Below are positions 24,546 to 36,406 of a stretch of DNA of 64,000 nucleotides, piece by piece; the stretch's first letter is position 1; each line of letters opens with the position of its first letter. The position numbers were made by a program, and so were the translations under genes. The notes under the pieces were generated by a model, which saw only the letters and a program-made list of their open reading frames with translations, searched no databases and was not told the origin of the DNA. The stretch is from NCBI GenBank assembly GCA_030770425.1, contig JASJFT010000124.1:1-64000 (forward strand), read 5' to 3'. This DNA comes from Darksidea phi. Its lineage: Eukaryota > Ascomycota > Dothideomycetes > Pleosporales > Lentitheciaceae.

Positions 24546-27500
24546 CTACCACTCGCATCATATGGAAGCGGTGTCGTCGGATTATGTCAAGCTGATGCAG
24601 CAGGTCGAAGAGCGAAAGCCGCTGCCTGACATCCGATACATCTCCTCCGTCACGGCGAATGAGAAACATACTGGCTTCGGACCCGAGTACTGGGCGGAGA
24701 ATCTCGTTTCGCGGGTGCGTTTCGCAGATGCGGTACAGACGTTGGTACAAGGTGAGGTGTCCACCGGCCGCCTCTTGTTCGTCGACATTGGCCCGCACAG
24801 CGTCCTCGGGGCTCCTTTGCGCGACACCCTACAGGATCAATCTCTCCCTTCGTCGTTCACTTTTCAATACATCACATCACTAGTCCGCGAGAAGCGTGCC
24901 AATGCGACGCTCCTTGCCACGGGCAGCCCAACTTTGCGCGAACGGAATTGACAACAATGTACGAAACGTCAACACCATCGGCGATACCCGGCCTCGACGA
25001 CAGGCATCACCGATTTAGCTCCTTACCCATGGGACCACTCGACTTCGTACTGGCATGAGCCTCGCATCAGCCGCGAGTATCGCCTTCGAAGCCACGCCCA
25101 CCATGAACTGCTTGGAGTTCGGGATGTATCAACGCCGCATCATGTACCTTCGTGGCGGTCCTTCATTAGCAGACAGACACTGCCCTGGCTTAAGGATCAT
25201 GTTGTTCAGGGTTTGAATGTTTTCCCGGGTGCTGGCTTTCTGTGCATGGTCATGGAAGCTGTACTACAGCTGGCGGACGATCCACGCTCGATCACTGGGT
25301 TTCATGCGAGGCGCATAGATTTCCTTGAGGCCTTGATGCTCACCGATGATTCTCAGCGGGTAGAGATGCATACGAACCCCCGCCTTCAACCCTACGCATC
25401 CGAGCCCCGATACGACTTTGTCGTCTCTTCTTATGGAAGTGACAACGTATGGCAGCAGAACTGCACAGGTACGATCGAACCGATCCTTGCTTCCAAAGCT
25501 TCCGAACGCGACACAAAGGGACAGCTTGCAAAAGCCAGGACGAGTTGTGCCCATCGGATCAATGGCGACGAACTGTACGCTCAACTGAGGAAGAGGGGCA
25601 ATGATTACGGCAACACCTTTGCACTGCTCCATGCAATGTTCCTTGGGAAAGACATTGGGTTGGCTCTACGGAAAAGGTGCGATCAAATTTGAGCTCCGCC
25701 GAATCGCCACCACCGTACACGATCCACCCAACTTGCTTGACGCAATCTTCCATTCGGTCATGCCCTTGCAATCGAGCACACTCCCGCAAGAGTCATGCCT
25801 TATCCTCCAGTCTATTGACGACATGATCGTATCATGTACAGACGGGGTCGATTCTGATGAACTTACCTTGCTGACAGAGATCCCATCCGTCTCTGCGTCT
25901 GCAAGGGGCTGCGATGTCCTGGCCGTGCAAGAGCAGTTCGATAGAGACATCCCCGCTGTCGCCGAAGTTTCTGGAATCGCCTTCCATTACGCGGTTCCTC
26001 GATCCTCCGACACGAAAATACAATCAGCGAGTAACGTGGTCTATGAATTGAGGTGGGATGCAGACGTCGACCTGGCCCCGGGTACTACCCTCCAATCATT
26101 GGTCAAAAAGACAGGCGAAGCACAGTCGGAGTACTCGCTGCACAAAGAGGGATACTTTGCAGAAGCATCCGTATTTTACATTCATCGTTGTCTTCAGCAA
26201 CTAGAAGAGAGCAAATCCAAGGTTTCCCAGCCGCATTACGAGCATCTCGTGGCGTGGATGCAGAGGTTTATGCGTAGCACGGCCGCGGAGAAGCATCTAT
26301 CGACACTCGGTGGCTCAGACCCTGCACAATATGCAAACTTGCCTCAGCTCGGAATTCTTGGAGAAGCTCTCAAACGAAACGGAGAGGCATTCTCCGATAT
26401 TTTGCTCGGGCGCGTCGACCCTCTTGCGCACCTGTTGGAAGACAATCTCCTCTACCGCTTGTACAATGAGGATTCCTTCCGGGGGTGCAACGAGTACCTC
26501 CGCACCTATCTCGCTCCGCTCATTTTCAAGGACCCCAACATGAACGTGTTGGAGATTGAGGCGGGGACAGGATCGACGACCATCCCTCTATTCAACCAAC
26601 TCAGCCCCCGCGGGGAACGCATCTTCAATCGCTACGATTTTACCGACATATCGCCGGGCTTCTTCGAGAACGGACGCGCGAAGCTGAGCACCTGGCGAGA
26701 GATGGTGTCGTTCCGGGTGTTCAATCTGGATGTGGATGCGGAAAAGCAGGGATTCCAAGAGGGTGATTACGACCTGGTCATTGCTGCCAACGTCGTCCAT
26801 GCCACGAAGAGCATCAACGATACATTGCGGAGCGTTCGAAGACTGCTCAAAGCAACGGGCAAGATCATGCTGATCGAGATTGTCGATTCAGTGCCGATGC
26901 TCAACATCATGTTTGGAGTGCTCGAGGGTTAGTGGGCTGGCATCGATGAGGGAAGAACCGACACTCCGTTGCGCTCCATCGACCAATGGCGGGACCACTT
27001 CTCTGAATGCGGCTTTGACCACATCCTGGTAGTTACAAATGACTTCGATGCCTTGATGCTGGCTGACGCTGTCCCACAGCCCCCCAACGGCACGAAGTTC
27101 AGATCGTAAACTATGACCCTGCACAGAATTCGGAGTTTGACAATGCTATCAGAGGGAGCCTGGAAGGGAAGAATTTCACTATCACCACTTCACAGCAAGC
27201 GAACATGCCCATCGATGAGGACATACTGTACCTGATCATCGACGGTGAACAAGGCTCCAGTCTCCTCCGTGAAGGTAGCTTCAGACAGATGTGCGACATA
27301 GTCACCCGTGCCGCTCGTATCCTGTGTATTGTTTTGCCTTCCGCATCTGGATCGCGAGACCCCTATGCAGGCACCGTTAGGGGCTTTGCTCGTGTCGCCA
27401 GATCAGAGAATAGTCGGCTGAGACTCGTCACGATCGATGTCCAGGACGACCCTACGCTCAACATTCAGGCCGTGGTCTCCTCGGTCCTTCGCATAGCCTC

Positions 27501-29754
27501 TGGTATGCTGCTTTCTCAAGCCACGGGCAGCCGGATCATGGACATGGACCATGTCTTCCGAAATGGCGCCGTGCACATTCCGCGACTCCTTCCTAGCTCT
27601 GGTATATTGAAGGACAACGACACAGCATGGTCACCGAGGCCCACACTCTCAACTTCCGCATCTGCAGATGTTGCACCACAGCCTGATGAGATTGTACTCG
27701 ACGTGAAAGCACTTGGCATGGACACAACAGATCTGTCTGCAGATCACAATACCCCGATGAGCGGATGTTCGGGCATCGTGACGGCTGTTGGAACCGATCT
27801 CACGTCCACGTTCAACATAGGTGATGGCGTCTATGCCCATGGTGCCACATCCATTGCCCCCAAAGTACGGGCCAAAGGAAGCCTTGCCGTGAAGCTGCCG
27901 AGCTCCAGCAACTTCTCTGCCGGCGCTTCATCGATACCACCATCTGCCACCGCATACTACAGTCTGATCGAGACCGCACGACTTACGCACGGCCAATCGG
28001 CTATGATCCATGATGCAGGAAACCATGTAGGCAAGGCTGCCGTCCAACTATGTCAGCATTTGGGTGTGGACGTTATCGCGACCGTCAATAGCAACGAGGA
28101 GCGGGATTAAATCGCATCTTCTACTGGCATTTCCAGGACGCGCATCCTCGCTCCGAGTTCGAGCCGATTCAAACACGACGTCCTTCGCCTGACCAGCAAG
28201 CATGGTATCGACGTTGTTCTGAGCCATGAGAACCTCGACGTCCGAGAAAAGACATTGGAGTGCCTTGCTCCAATGGCGACATATGTTGAAATTAAGACGG
28301 CAATGCCCGGCAACCCGCGCCGACCGGTTTTCTTCCCGAGAGGGAACTTTTCACTCCATATGGTTGACCTTCAGGCTCTTGCGACTCATCGACCGGGTAT
28401 TCTCCTGAAAGTTCTTCGTAGTGTCGTCGATTTGATGGTAAATGGCAAACTGAAACCCTTGGACGTGCCTGCCCTACCCGTTGGCTCTGCCGACCTGGCT
28501 ACACTCCTTGCTTGGTCAAGGGAACATGCCGGAAGAGTTGTGTTCGAATTCGAAAACATAGAAACCACCGCAGTGACGCCACCGCCATCGCATCTAGAAG
28601 GCGGCACGTTTGTTATCGCCGGCGGCCTCGGTAGTTTTGGCCAGCAGCTCTGTTCGTTCCTGGCGATGAGAGGTGTGAAACACATGGCCACCTTGACTCG
28701 CCGCAACCTCGCACCAGACAAACGCGAGGCCCTCGAAAAGAGTCTTGGGGGTCAAGAGGCACGCGTCAAGATTTTACAATGCGATATTTGTGAAATGGCA
28801 CAGGTCGAGTGGGCCATAGAACAGATCACTGCAAGTATGCCGCCGATCGGAGCTGTGGTACAGGCAGCCATGTTGCTAAAGGTATGTATAAGGAATGCTG
28901 ATGATTCAAACGCTGACCCGGATCAGGTCTGCGCAATTGAGAAGATGACCTTTGAGGACTTCGCGACGATCATGCGGCCGAAGACGATCGGAACCCAAAA
29001 CCTTCTTCAAGCTCTCCAGGTTGTTCGCTTAGACGTCTTCCTCATGCTTTCCAGTTGCGTAACCGTGGTCGGGGGAGAAGGACAAGCCAATTGCAGTGCC
29101 GGAAACGGGTATCTGGACTCCGTCGCCCAGAATCCGCCCCAAAGCGGTACACGCTTCATCTCCCTCAGCCTTGGTATGATTGATGGCACGGAACACACAT
29201 CAGATATGTCGTCTCGTCGGAAGCTCGCGCGCCAGGGCGTCGGAGTGGCGAACGTCAATAAGGTGCTGCAGCTGATCGATTACGCACTCAGTCCCCAATG
29301 CGCCAAAGAAGGTTACAAGCAACTCGTCCTCGGGCTAGACACCAAAGTGCTACCGAATTGGATCCTGTCTCTCTCAACCGGCAACGCCCTCTTCAGTCAC
29401 ACCCTTCCAACCACGGGATCCAACTCCGTCGCCATCAACACCGAATCCGACGACTTCATACAGCAGTTCCAGTCCGTGGCCCGCGAACGCAACGCCTCGT
29501 GCTCCGTAATTGTCAAAGCGCTGGCTACGAAAATCGTATCGCTCGTCTCCATGAGCGCACCACATATCAAGGACGACTCTCTCGTCACGATTCAGCTACG
29601 CAACTGGATCCGAGCCACATTTGAGGCGTTTCTCCAGCCGGGGGATATCGTTAAGGTGGAAACGGTTGGCGGCTTGGCTGGCCTTGTCTATGAGGGTTCG
29701 GATGTGGTGAAGAGGTTGGTTGGCTGTTGTAAGGATGTGGAGATGAAGCGCTAG
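24546..29754 (+). pseudogene. Highly reducing polyketide synthase, 3' part (AT end-DH-MT-ER-KR-ACP), disrupted
   Basis: The gene resumes as HSHHMEAVSSDYVKLM of the AT. After frameshifts at about 24940-25000 comes the dehydratase (LKDHVVQGLNVFPGAGF). Another shift at about 25610-25680 leads to its second half (DPPNLLDAIFHSV). The C-methyltransferase shows VLEIEAGTGSTT and DLVIAANVVHAT, then TAG 26930 (Trp expected) and a shift near a C6 run at about 27090. The enoylreductase (AMIHDAGNHVGKAAVQLCQ) ends at TAA 28108. The ketoreductase has GGLGSFG and a 45-nt intron at 28882-28926, but carries QANCSAGN where the family has catalytic Tyr. The ACP ends the gene with DDSLVTIQLRNW (phosphopantetheine Ser about 29578). 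No thioesterase is present, as usual for highly reducing PKSs. The many lesions mark long-term loss of function. Confidence 0.9.
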
Positions 29755-30538
29755 ACATGGTAGTGTCTTTAATGGGAGGGTGGTATTTTCTTGTGCGGGT
29801 CTGTTGTATTGCTGATTGTATTCTGTCGTTTCTGTTCTGCTCTCCCCGTTCTTTGCTATTGCTTGAGATGCTACAAAACCTTTGGCCCCGGCGATAAGTG
29901 CTGCGCTCTTCGGATAATTGATGCTGTGCCTTTGCGACTGGCGTCATCGATTGTTAATAGCCACTGGTATGTCGTTATGGGTGGTGTTTCCTTCATAGTG
30001 CATGACCTAAGAAGTGGATTTCGCATGGTTAAATTCGAGTAGGAGTAACTCTAGGCCCTAATACAGAATCCCTTGTATTTTCGGCAAATGCCACTTGTTC
30101 GCTGCCTGGGTTCAGGCTGAAAACCATACCAGCGCGGCAGTGGGACTTAGGTAATAACCTGTTCTTCGGTGAAGAACTGTGCAGGAGTGCCAGTAAAAGG
30201 GTCACGTGCGCCAGGGCTGGAGGGCGTTAGCTTGTCGGCTTGCCTAGCCGTGCCTGGCGCTTAGCATCCGCGCACCCACCGCCAACACCACGACATCTCG
30301 TGGCTCTGCCCGCCACGCCTCCGTCGCATCACCACCGAGCTCTCATCCTTTAGTGGCTCGAAAACCAGCCCAAACCTCTGCTTGGCGCCTCTGCCAGCCG
30401 CTTAGCCCGGCCCCCAGATGCTCCAACACGGGCAGGCCATCCATCTCTTCAACCTACTATCTCGTCGTCTCATTGTCACATCACCGCGTCACCGCGTCGC
30501 CTCGTTATTTTGACTGTCGATATTTGTTGTGCGCCACA
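29755..30538. other. Intergenic spacer between PKS 3' end and kinase
   Basis: Normal composition. A pyrimidine-rich stretch (about 30230-30530) with several CATC and TCACCGCGTC repeats probably forms the kinase promoter and leader. No gene is supported. Confidence 0.4.
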
Positions 30539-31324
30539 ATGACTACAATTGGCAACGTTGAGACCTTTGTCACGTACACCATAGGGAAGAAGGTCATCTC
30601 CGGTGGCTCGTCAGGCTGGATTGAGCTCCTTGACTCCGGCGAGGTTCTTAAAACAGCCCATAGCGGCTCTCTAGAAACCAGCTCGCGACAAGAACTTGAG
30701 ATTGAGGCACGTATTTATCAGCACCTCGGCCGACACCCACGCCTCGTACAGCTTTTCCGATACTGTCCCCACCAAGGCCTCTTTATGGAATACATGTCGA
30801 ACGGGAATTTAAAGGAGTATCTTTGCCAGCATCATGATGAGATTACACTCAAGCAACGTTTCCAATGGGCCTGCGAAGCTGCGGAGGGACTGCAGTTCCT
30901 ACATTCCCATAATGTAGTATGGTGTGATATGCGGCCGCGGAACATGCTCTTAGACGTTAACCTTGCGCTTAAGGTTGCTGACTTTGGCGGCTCATCACTA
31001 AACGGCTCTACCTCGTTAATCCGTGGGAGTGAGCGGTTTTACCCAGACTATGTCTGGAAAGAGCCGACAACACCTCGTATGGATCTATTTGCCCTTGGCT
31101 CGACTATCTACGAGATCATGACTAGTAAGAGCCCTTATGAAGACATAAAAAGCGACAAAGTTCAGTCTCTTTTTAATAACAAGGTGTTCCCAGATCTCTC
31201 TAGCGTCCCTTGTGGAGAGCTAATTGGGAGATGCTGGCGTGATGAGGTCAGTTCTGCACAGGAGATATACATATCTCTTAAAGCGAGATTACTCGAAGGT
31301 CCACTTACGGAGGCAAAAATGTAA
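30539..31324 (+). CDS. Protein-kinase-like protein with an altered catalytic loop
   Basis: ATG 30539 (MTTIGNVETF) gives 261 aa; the frame is open upstream to 30353 but less protein-like there. The kinase fold is clear: a loop GGSSGWIELL in place of the glycine loop, VLKTAHSG with the likely ATP lysine, FMEYMSNGNLKEYL, catalytic loop VVWCDMRPRNMLL, DFGGSS, DLFALGSTIYEIM and RCWRDEVSSAQE. The HRD motif reads WCD with Arg in place of the usual Lys, but the catalytic Asp, the Asn and the DFG Asp are all present, so activity is possible. It is a compact TKL-like single-domain kinase and a close relative of the gene at 51142-51984. No membrane or signal segment is seen. Confidence 0.8.
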   Translation: MTTIGNVETFVTYTIGKKVISGGSSGWIELLDSGEVLKTAHSGSLETSSRQELEIEARIYQHLGRHPRLVQLFRYCPHQGLFMEYMSNGNLKEYLCQHHDEITLKQRFQWACEAAEGLQFLHSHNVVWCDMRPRNMLLDVNLALKVADFGGSSLNGSTSLIRGSERFYPDYVWKEPTTPRMDLFALGSTIYEIMTSKSPYEDIKSDKVQSLFNNKVFPDLSSVPCGELIGRCWRDEVSSAQEIYISLKARLLEGPLTEAKM

Positions 31325-32059
31325 ATTTTTCAGAGATGTAAGCATTTTAGCTACCTACGTAATCGAGAGCAGGATCAATTTAGATTCCCTGTTGTTCACC
31401 CCCTGTGCTACCGAATAACCAGAAATGAGCGCCAAACGGTCAATAATCCCCATATTCCTCGAATGGCTCAATGCTGCGAATAACCTTCATCCTTGTGATT
31501 CGGGCACTGCTCCCGCTTCGTCGTTTTCCCCAATTGGACCTCCCGTACTTCCTCGCACTTGCTACCCCTCGCGGTTGCAGCAGCGCACCACTCTTCCCTC
31601 CGAGTCGTAATGTCGCACGATGCTGGGCACCCGGCGTAGTGCACCTTAGCAACCATTATTTGGCACATAATATCTGTTGCTTAGATCAGTCAGAGTTTCG
31701 CCGCAGAACTTCGATCAGCCGCCGACAAGTTCCAGGTATGCGTGGCCATACAGGACGCGCTTCCGTGAGGGAAGCTATAATTCGCGCGATGAACATGTTA
31801 GCATACTCATAGCCATAGATGAGATACTGGGGCGGATATTCACCTGGGGTGACTGATAATATCACTTTATGAGTGGCTTTGCGGATGGAGCAGCAAGAAG
31901 CGCGAAAAGAGGCGGAGCGTAGGCCTAAGACGTTGAGCGGTTTTTCTGGACTGCGGTGCAAGCGATCGGCCGAAAGGATAGTGGGAGGGTGTATATGTAT
32001 TAAGAAGTCGGATATAATCTCAGGTGTCGATGCCCAACGGCAACCAACTACTATTCCAT

Positions 32060-32160
32060 TGCCCTATAACGAAGCAGATATTCTTCTTGCTATCTCCTCT
32101 ATCAATCAGAACCAGATCCAAAGCGTTAGGCGCGCTGCGCGATCGCTACAAGCGAGTGGC
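32060..32160 (+). pseudogene. Relic HTH (Psq-type) start of a pogo/Fot-family transposase
   Basis: The reading PLPYNEADILLAISSIN followed by QNQIQSVRRAARSL matches the usual opening of fungal pogo/Fot1 transposases, where a YxEADIxxAI...S-RRAA helix-turn-helix binds the terminal repeats. The rest of the DNA-binding domain and the DDE domain do not follow; the frame continues into unrelated sequence up to 32397. I read it as a fragment of a dead DNA transposon. Confidence 0.45.
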
Positions 32161-32554
32161 AAATCAGGCCCTGTCCAAGGCAATTTGAGATGTATGAACC
32201 GATTTTACGACGATTCGCAAATTGTGAAACTCATTACGAATCACCCTGTGAGGAGGACGTCGACTACAGGCCTGTCAAACGTCGTAGATCTTGATGTTCC
32301 ACCGTCATTTCGCTTTGTACGTTTGAAGTTGGGTTGTAGTGACATGCAGACGGACGAAGGAACCGCAATGGCGAAGGTGTATATGCATGAGTCATGATGA
32401 TCCTGGGGACTCCTTGCCTTGGTATCATTTTTGCACGGCTTACATGGTTGTGAGTCGACTGGTCTTGCAATCGCAGGTTCACTTTGATAGGCCAAATATA
32501 GAGTGGCCCTGATCTGGACTCCTTTCGATATAACTTAGACTCATTTCGTTACTA

Positions 32555-32603
32555 CTCGGGATGACCACTGGGGATGACCACTCGGTATGACCACTCGGTA
32601 TGG
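32555..32603. repeat. 13-bp minisatellite, nearly four copies
   Basis: Units at 32555, 32568, 32581 and a partial unit at 32594 follow the pattern CTSGGKATGACCA. Confidence 0.75.
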
Positions 32604-33426
32604 CGCCACTAGTAATAGAACCGTACGATGATGGTAACTTCTGTAACTTGAGCGGCGGCACGGTACAGTACAGTCGCTAGCGATCCCATCTTCTGCATAT
32701 AGCTTAGCGCTAGATGTTCGCCGCAAAACAGTCGATGTGATTGGTCAGTTGTTGGTCTAGTGATGACTGGTTTTGTGGAATGCTGCACGCAGAGGTGAAG
32801 CCGCAATCGCTGACCATTGTACATGACTACCTAGTAGGTTAGCACGTCCCTCTTTTGTGGCAGTGCACCGTGTGGCTTGGCTGCTGCGGGTTTCTCGCCT
32901 CACCCGTTTTTACGACAACATCCTCAACCTCCTGCCGTCTTCTGAGGTTTCTTCGCGCGCGCCACCGCTATCGTACGACCGACGGTGTATGTTCACCTCT
33001 CAGGAAGTGAGGCTCAGGCGCCGACTCAGGCCCGCTGCTGCCACCGCCGCCGCCGAGCATCCGGAAGCACCTTCGACCCGCGACTCCTCACGCGACGAAC
33101 CAGCATCGAATAGGACCACACGTTCTCCTAGCCACATCCGCCCTACAAGGGGGTCCCATGAACGGCATGTCCCGCTGTTCTGTGGCAAAGGCCCGTGCAT
33201 ATGAGCTGCGAGAATCAAATACCAAATACCTTATATTGTAAGCGTTTTGCTACTAAATTCCGCGCTATTCCTCCATATTACCCTACAAGTAGATGAGAAT
33301 AGAATATGATTTTGCGTGTAATAGATATAGAAAATCCTTCAACGCTTTTGTGTGACTCGGGTAGAGGGCTGTACCTGTTTGTGTAATTTTTGGATTTTAG
33401 CTTTATACCCCTGTGTGATAAAAACC

Positions 33427-33518
33427 AATAATAATAGAAAATCGTAAAGAATAATAATAGAAAATCGTAAAGAATAATAATAGAAAATCGTAAAGAATAA
33501 TAATAGAAAATCGTAAAG
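33427..33518. repeat. 23-bp minisatellite, four perfect copies
   Basis: Four identical units of AATAATAATAGAAAATCGTA plus AAG run from 33427 to 33518 without a mismatch, suggesting recent expansion. Reading ORFs through it gives artificial FSIIILYD-type repeats on the other strand. Confidence 0.9.
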
Positions 33519-33675
33519 CGTGAGCACTCGGTGGCGCTCGGAAAAACCCTCGGGTCAGCCCGTTCATGACTCCCCCTTGTATCTTTGAGCTCGCTGCCGT
33601 CCACCCTTTTGCGCAGCCACGCCTCGCCGCGTCACGGGCCAACTTGCCTCCCTACCCTATGCGGTGAGGTCAAGA

Positions 33676-34999
33676 CTATAGCCGGCGAGAGGGCCGTGTC
33701 CGTGGGTACGGCACGCGACGAGATGGGTACACCGGGCGAAGAGTGCGGGTGGTTGTGGGTTGGTGCTGTGACACCGACGTAGGCGATAAAGGGGTTAGGA
33801 ATTTAATCGAATCACCTGAGTCCAATGATGATACAGTGCTCTCCGAGGTCGGTCTGGACTGTCCTCTGTTCTTCGCGAATAACGGGAGAACTGCCTTAAG
33901 AGACAGCAGACGTTCTCCAACGGCATAATCAAGAATGTTGCAAAGCATCTGCCGTGCTTCCTGCACCTCCGCCTCTTTCCGCAGCGAGAATTCGTATACA
34001 AGCTCCATATGATGTACATTCTGGGCCCGCCAATGAACGAATATGTTCCCATTTAGCAAATCGCAGGTGAGAGAGAAGTGGCAGGTCTCGACAACGGTCG
34101 GTACATGTGCACATCCGTAGGCAACACTGTAGAATTCATGGAGATGGTTTACGATGACCGCCCCGTCGCGGCCGGCTTGGCTGTGTGCGTGAGAGTGGTT
34201 CTGGTTCGAGTTGGGCGTTGCCCATTGCGAGGTAAGGAAGGGGAAGTGGAGATCTGGACTAAGATGATATCTGCATATATTGTTAGTCAAAAATGAACGG
34301 CCAGTATGATGGGGTGACATACCCATCAAGCACCTCATCTTCTTTCGGCGAAAAGGCCGTTTGACTTGGAGGCACTGTGTTCTCGGCGTCTCCACGTGTG
34401 ATATATCCGATCGCTGTGTCAGGCCGGGGCTGTGAAAGATCGCCCCAAGTCTGGGTAATGTTCGCATTCGGTGCTGGTGGAAGGGATGACCGCGGTAGGT
34501 TAATCTTATCTTTCGAATAGATGTGAGGAACCCCAGGCACCCTGTCATCCGCTTCAGCCTCTCCTCGGAATAAGAGATATGGCTCGATCTGCTTTATCCC
34601 GCCGCGCCCGTTCTGCTGCGCCGCAACGCGTCTCTTTTCCACAACCTTCTTCGCATTCTGGGATGACAGCTCTGGACGGGGCTTGCGAACGACGTCTTGG
34701 ATGTGCCGCTCCAACTCTGGAGGAAAGGTGTAGCCCTTGTCTATCAGGATCTTGTATGCTCCAAGCTTGTTACGATTGTCAAGATTCGATCGGCTCGGGG
34801 ACGACGTTCGAGACGCAGACATGGCGGACGAGGACGTCTGGCTTTCGAGGAGCCGAAGATTCTCTTGTGTAAGCAGGGAACTTTTGCTCGGAGATTCAGA
34901 CGGAGGAGGCGGAAAGGGGAGGGCAGCGCGTCGTTTTGCAGGCGGGGGCTGGGATGCACAGAGCGCAGAGCTTTCGGGGCGAGCGTGTTTCCTCAGCAT
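33676..34999 (-). CDS. Fungal DUF7924-type protein of unknown function
   Basis: Two exons: about 34999-34323 and 34270-33676. The 52-nt intron (34271-34322) has a GTATGT donor, TGACTAAC branch point and ATGCAG acceptor. The start at Met 34999 (MLRKHARPES) is chosen by protein-like content; the frame is open to 35227. The N-terminal third is Pro/Ser-rich and low complexity. The central block SRSNLDNRNKLGAYKIL, KPRPELSSQNAKKVVEKRR and GIKQIEPYLLFRGE, and the later FPFLTSQWATP and HAHSQAGRDGAVIVNHL, match a family common in ascomycetes that I know as DUF7924. Its role is unknown. The gene looks intact, about 420 aa. Confidence 0.7.
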
Positions 35000-35229
35000 A
35001 GATTGATAGCACTTGGACAGAATGACGCGACCAGAAACGTTGTCGCAATATACAGGTGGACTGGCGTTGTCCGAGCGGAGTGATAATGCGTGGTGTCTGA
35101 CAAGGTGGAGATGGCGGGGTTTTAACGTTTCGGATTGACATGCATTACATAAGCAGGCCAAGGCCGAACCTGTATTCCATTGGCCAGACGATCTCACGTG
35201 GCTGTAGGCCGACATATGATTGGTCAACA

Positions 35230-36406
35230 GACATCACCTCTCACACAAAATCTTAGTGGGACTTGGAGAGGGGGGCAGCCCGCACATGAGCCCCCCTTGT
35301 AGAACTAAAACTGGGGTATAACGGCTAGCTCCTGGTAATAACTACCTTAATCTTAAATATTATGTCCGAGATGTCCCTACGCCTCTCCGAAACCCTATGG
35401 CTGGTACGAATCGGCCGTTCTTCCTACTAGTAGCAACGATACCGTATATTACCGAAGTACCTATTATAACTATATATCACTTATTAACTAGCCTATATGT
35501 CCTAATACTATCTTTACTATCTAATAATTACATTCATCATATTACTACCGTATACTACTATTATATTTCTCCTGGTTTCCCTCTATAGATTATATCCTCT
35601 CTTTTATCTTCCTCCCCGTCGTCTATCTCGTACTATCTCCTTTATTTCTTTACGAAACATTAGATTATACCTAAAGCGAAGCCGAAGTGCGGTCGTCCCC
35701 AAGGATAATATACTAAAGAAGGCGCCAGTGCGGCGGCCAATACGGTTACCCGAACGTTATGCCGGCGACGAAAAAGCACCTAGTAGTAGTAGGTTATTGA
35801 TAGTAATAGTACAAAATATTAATGCCCATTTCGTATCAGGCGCTTGTTACGCGAATGCTACAACCGACTGGGCCTATATAGATGATAATAGGTACAAGGT
35901 CCTAGTACGACTTTTACGCATAATTATAGTGAGTGGGTAGTTTAAACGATGGAGAGAACAGGTAGCATACAAATGGGAGACCGTCACTTGGGTATCGAGG
36001 ATGAAGGAGGGGAGGATTAAAGTGTGTAATAACTAGAGGGCGCAGAATACTAGCATGAACCTGAAGATATCAATAATGCTCATTTTCATGCTAAAAGGTT
36101 AAATTTATATACGTTTATTCCTATAAAGTACCGCATCGCACACTTCTCCAGTTCTCCCTCGACTACGTCCGCGATGACATCGCTACTTATGGTAATCCCT
36201 CAACCATAGCTTCCTTCCAATCCGAAGACAATCGCGCAGATTGGTTTCTTCCCTCGCGTTGAAATGGCACGACTGGTTGCGCGCTGTTCCTGCAAAGTTT
36301 TATCATCGTTGAGGCCTCCTGATTGTACCCAACTATTACATTTGTACTCCTTTCTCACCAAGGCTGAAAAGAGGAGGGGGTCCTTTCGAGATGAGGGAAC
36401 GATCCA
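35230..36406. other. AT-rich spacer, weak RIP signature
   Basis: From about 35300 to 36120 the DNA is AT-rich with reduced CpA, less strongly than in the copia nest. No gene or repeat family is recognisable. Confidence 0.4.

Larger units (their letters stand above)
31325..33675. other. Gene-poor stretch with transposon relic and minisatellites
   Basis: About 2.35 kb without a supported intact gene. It holds a pogo-type HTH relic (32060-32160) and tandem repeats at 32555-32603 and 33427-33518. Several small ORFs exist on both strands but have no protein-like character. Confidence 0.5.

Noticed and set aside
33278..33642. ORFs with FSIIILYDFLLLF repeats
   Set aside because: They are translations of the 23-bp minisatellite, not membrane proteins.
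34697..35083. 128-codon plus-strand ORF
   Set aside because: Antisense to the DUF7924-type gene, which has a spliced, motif-bearing product.
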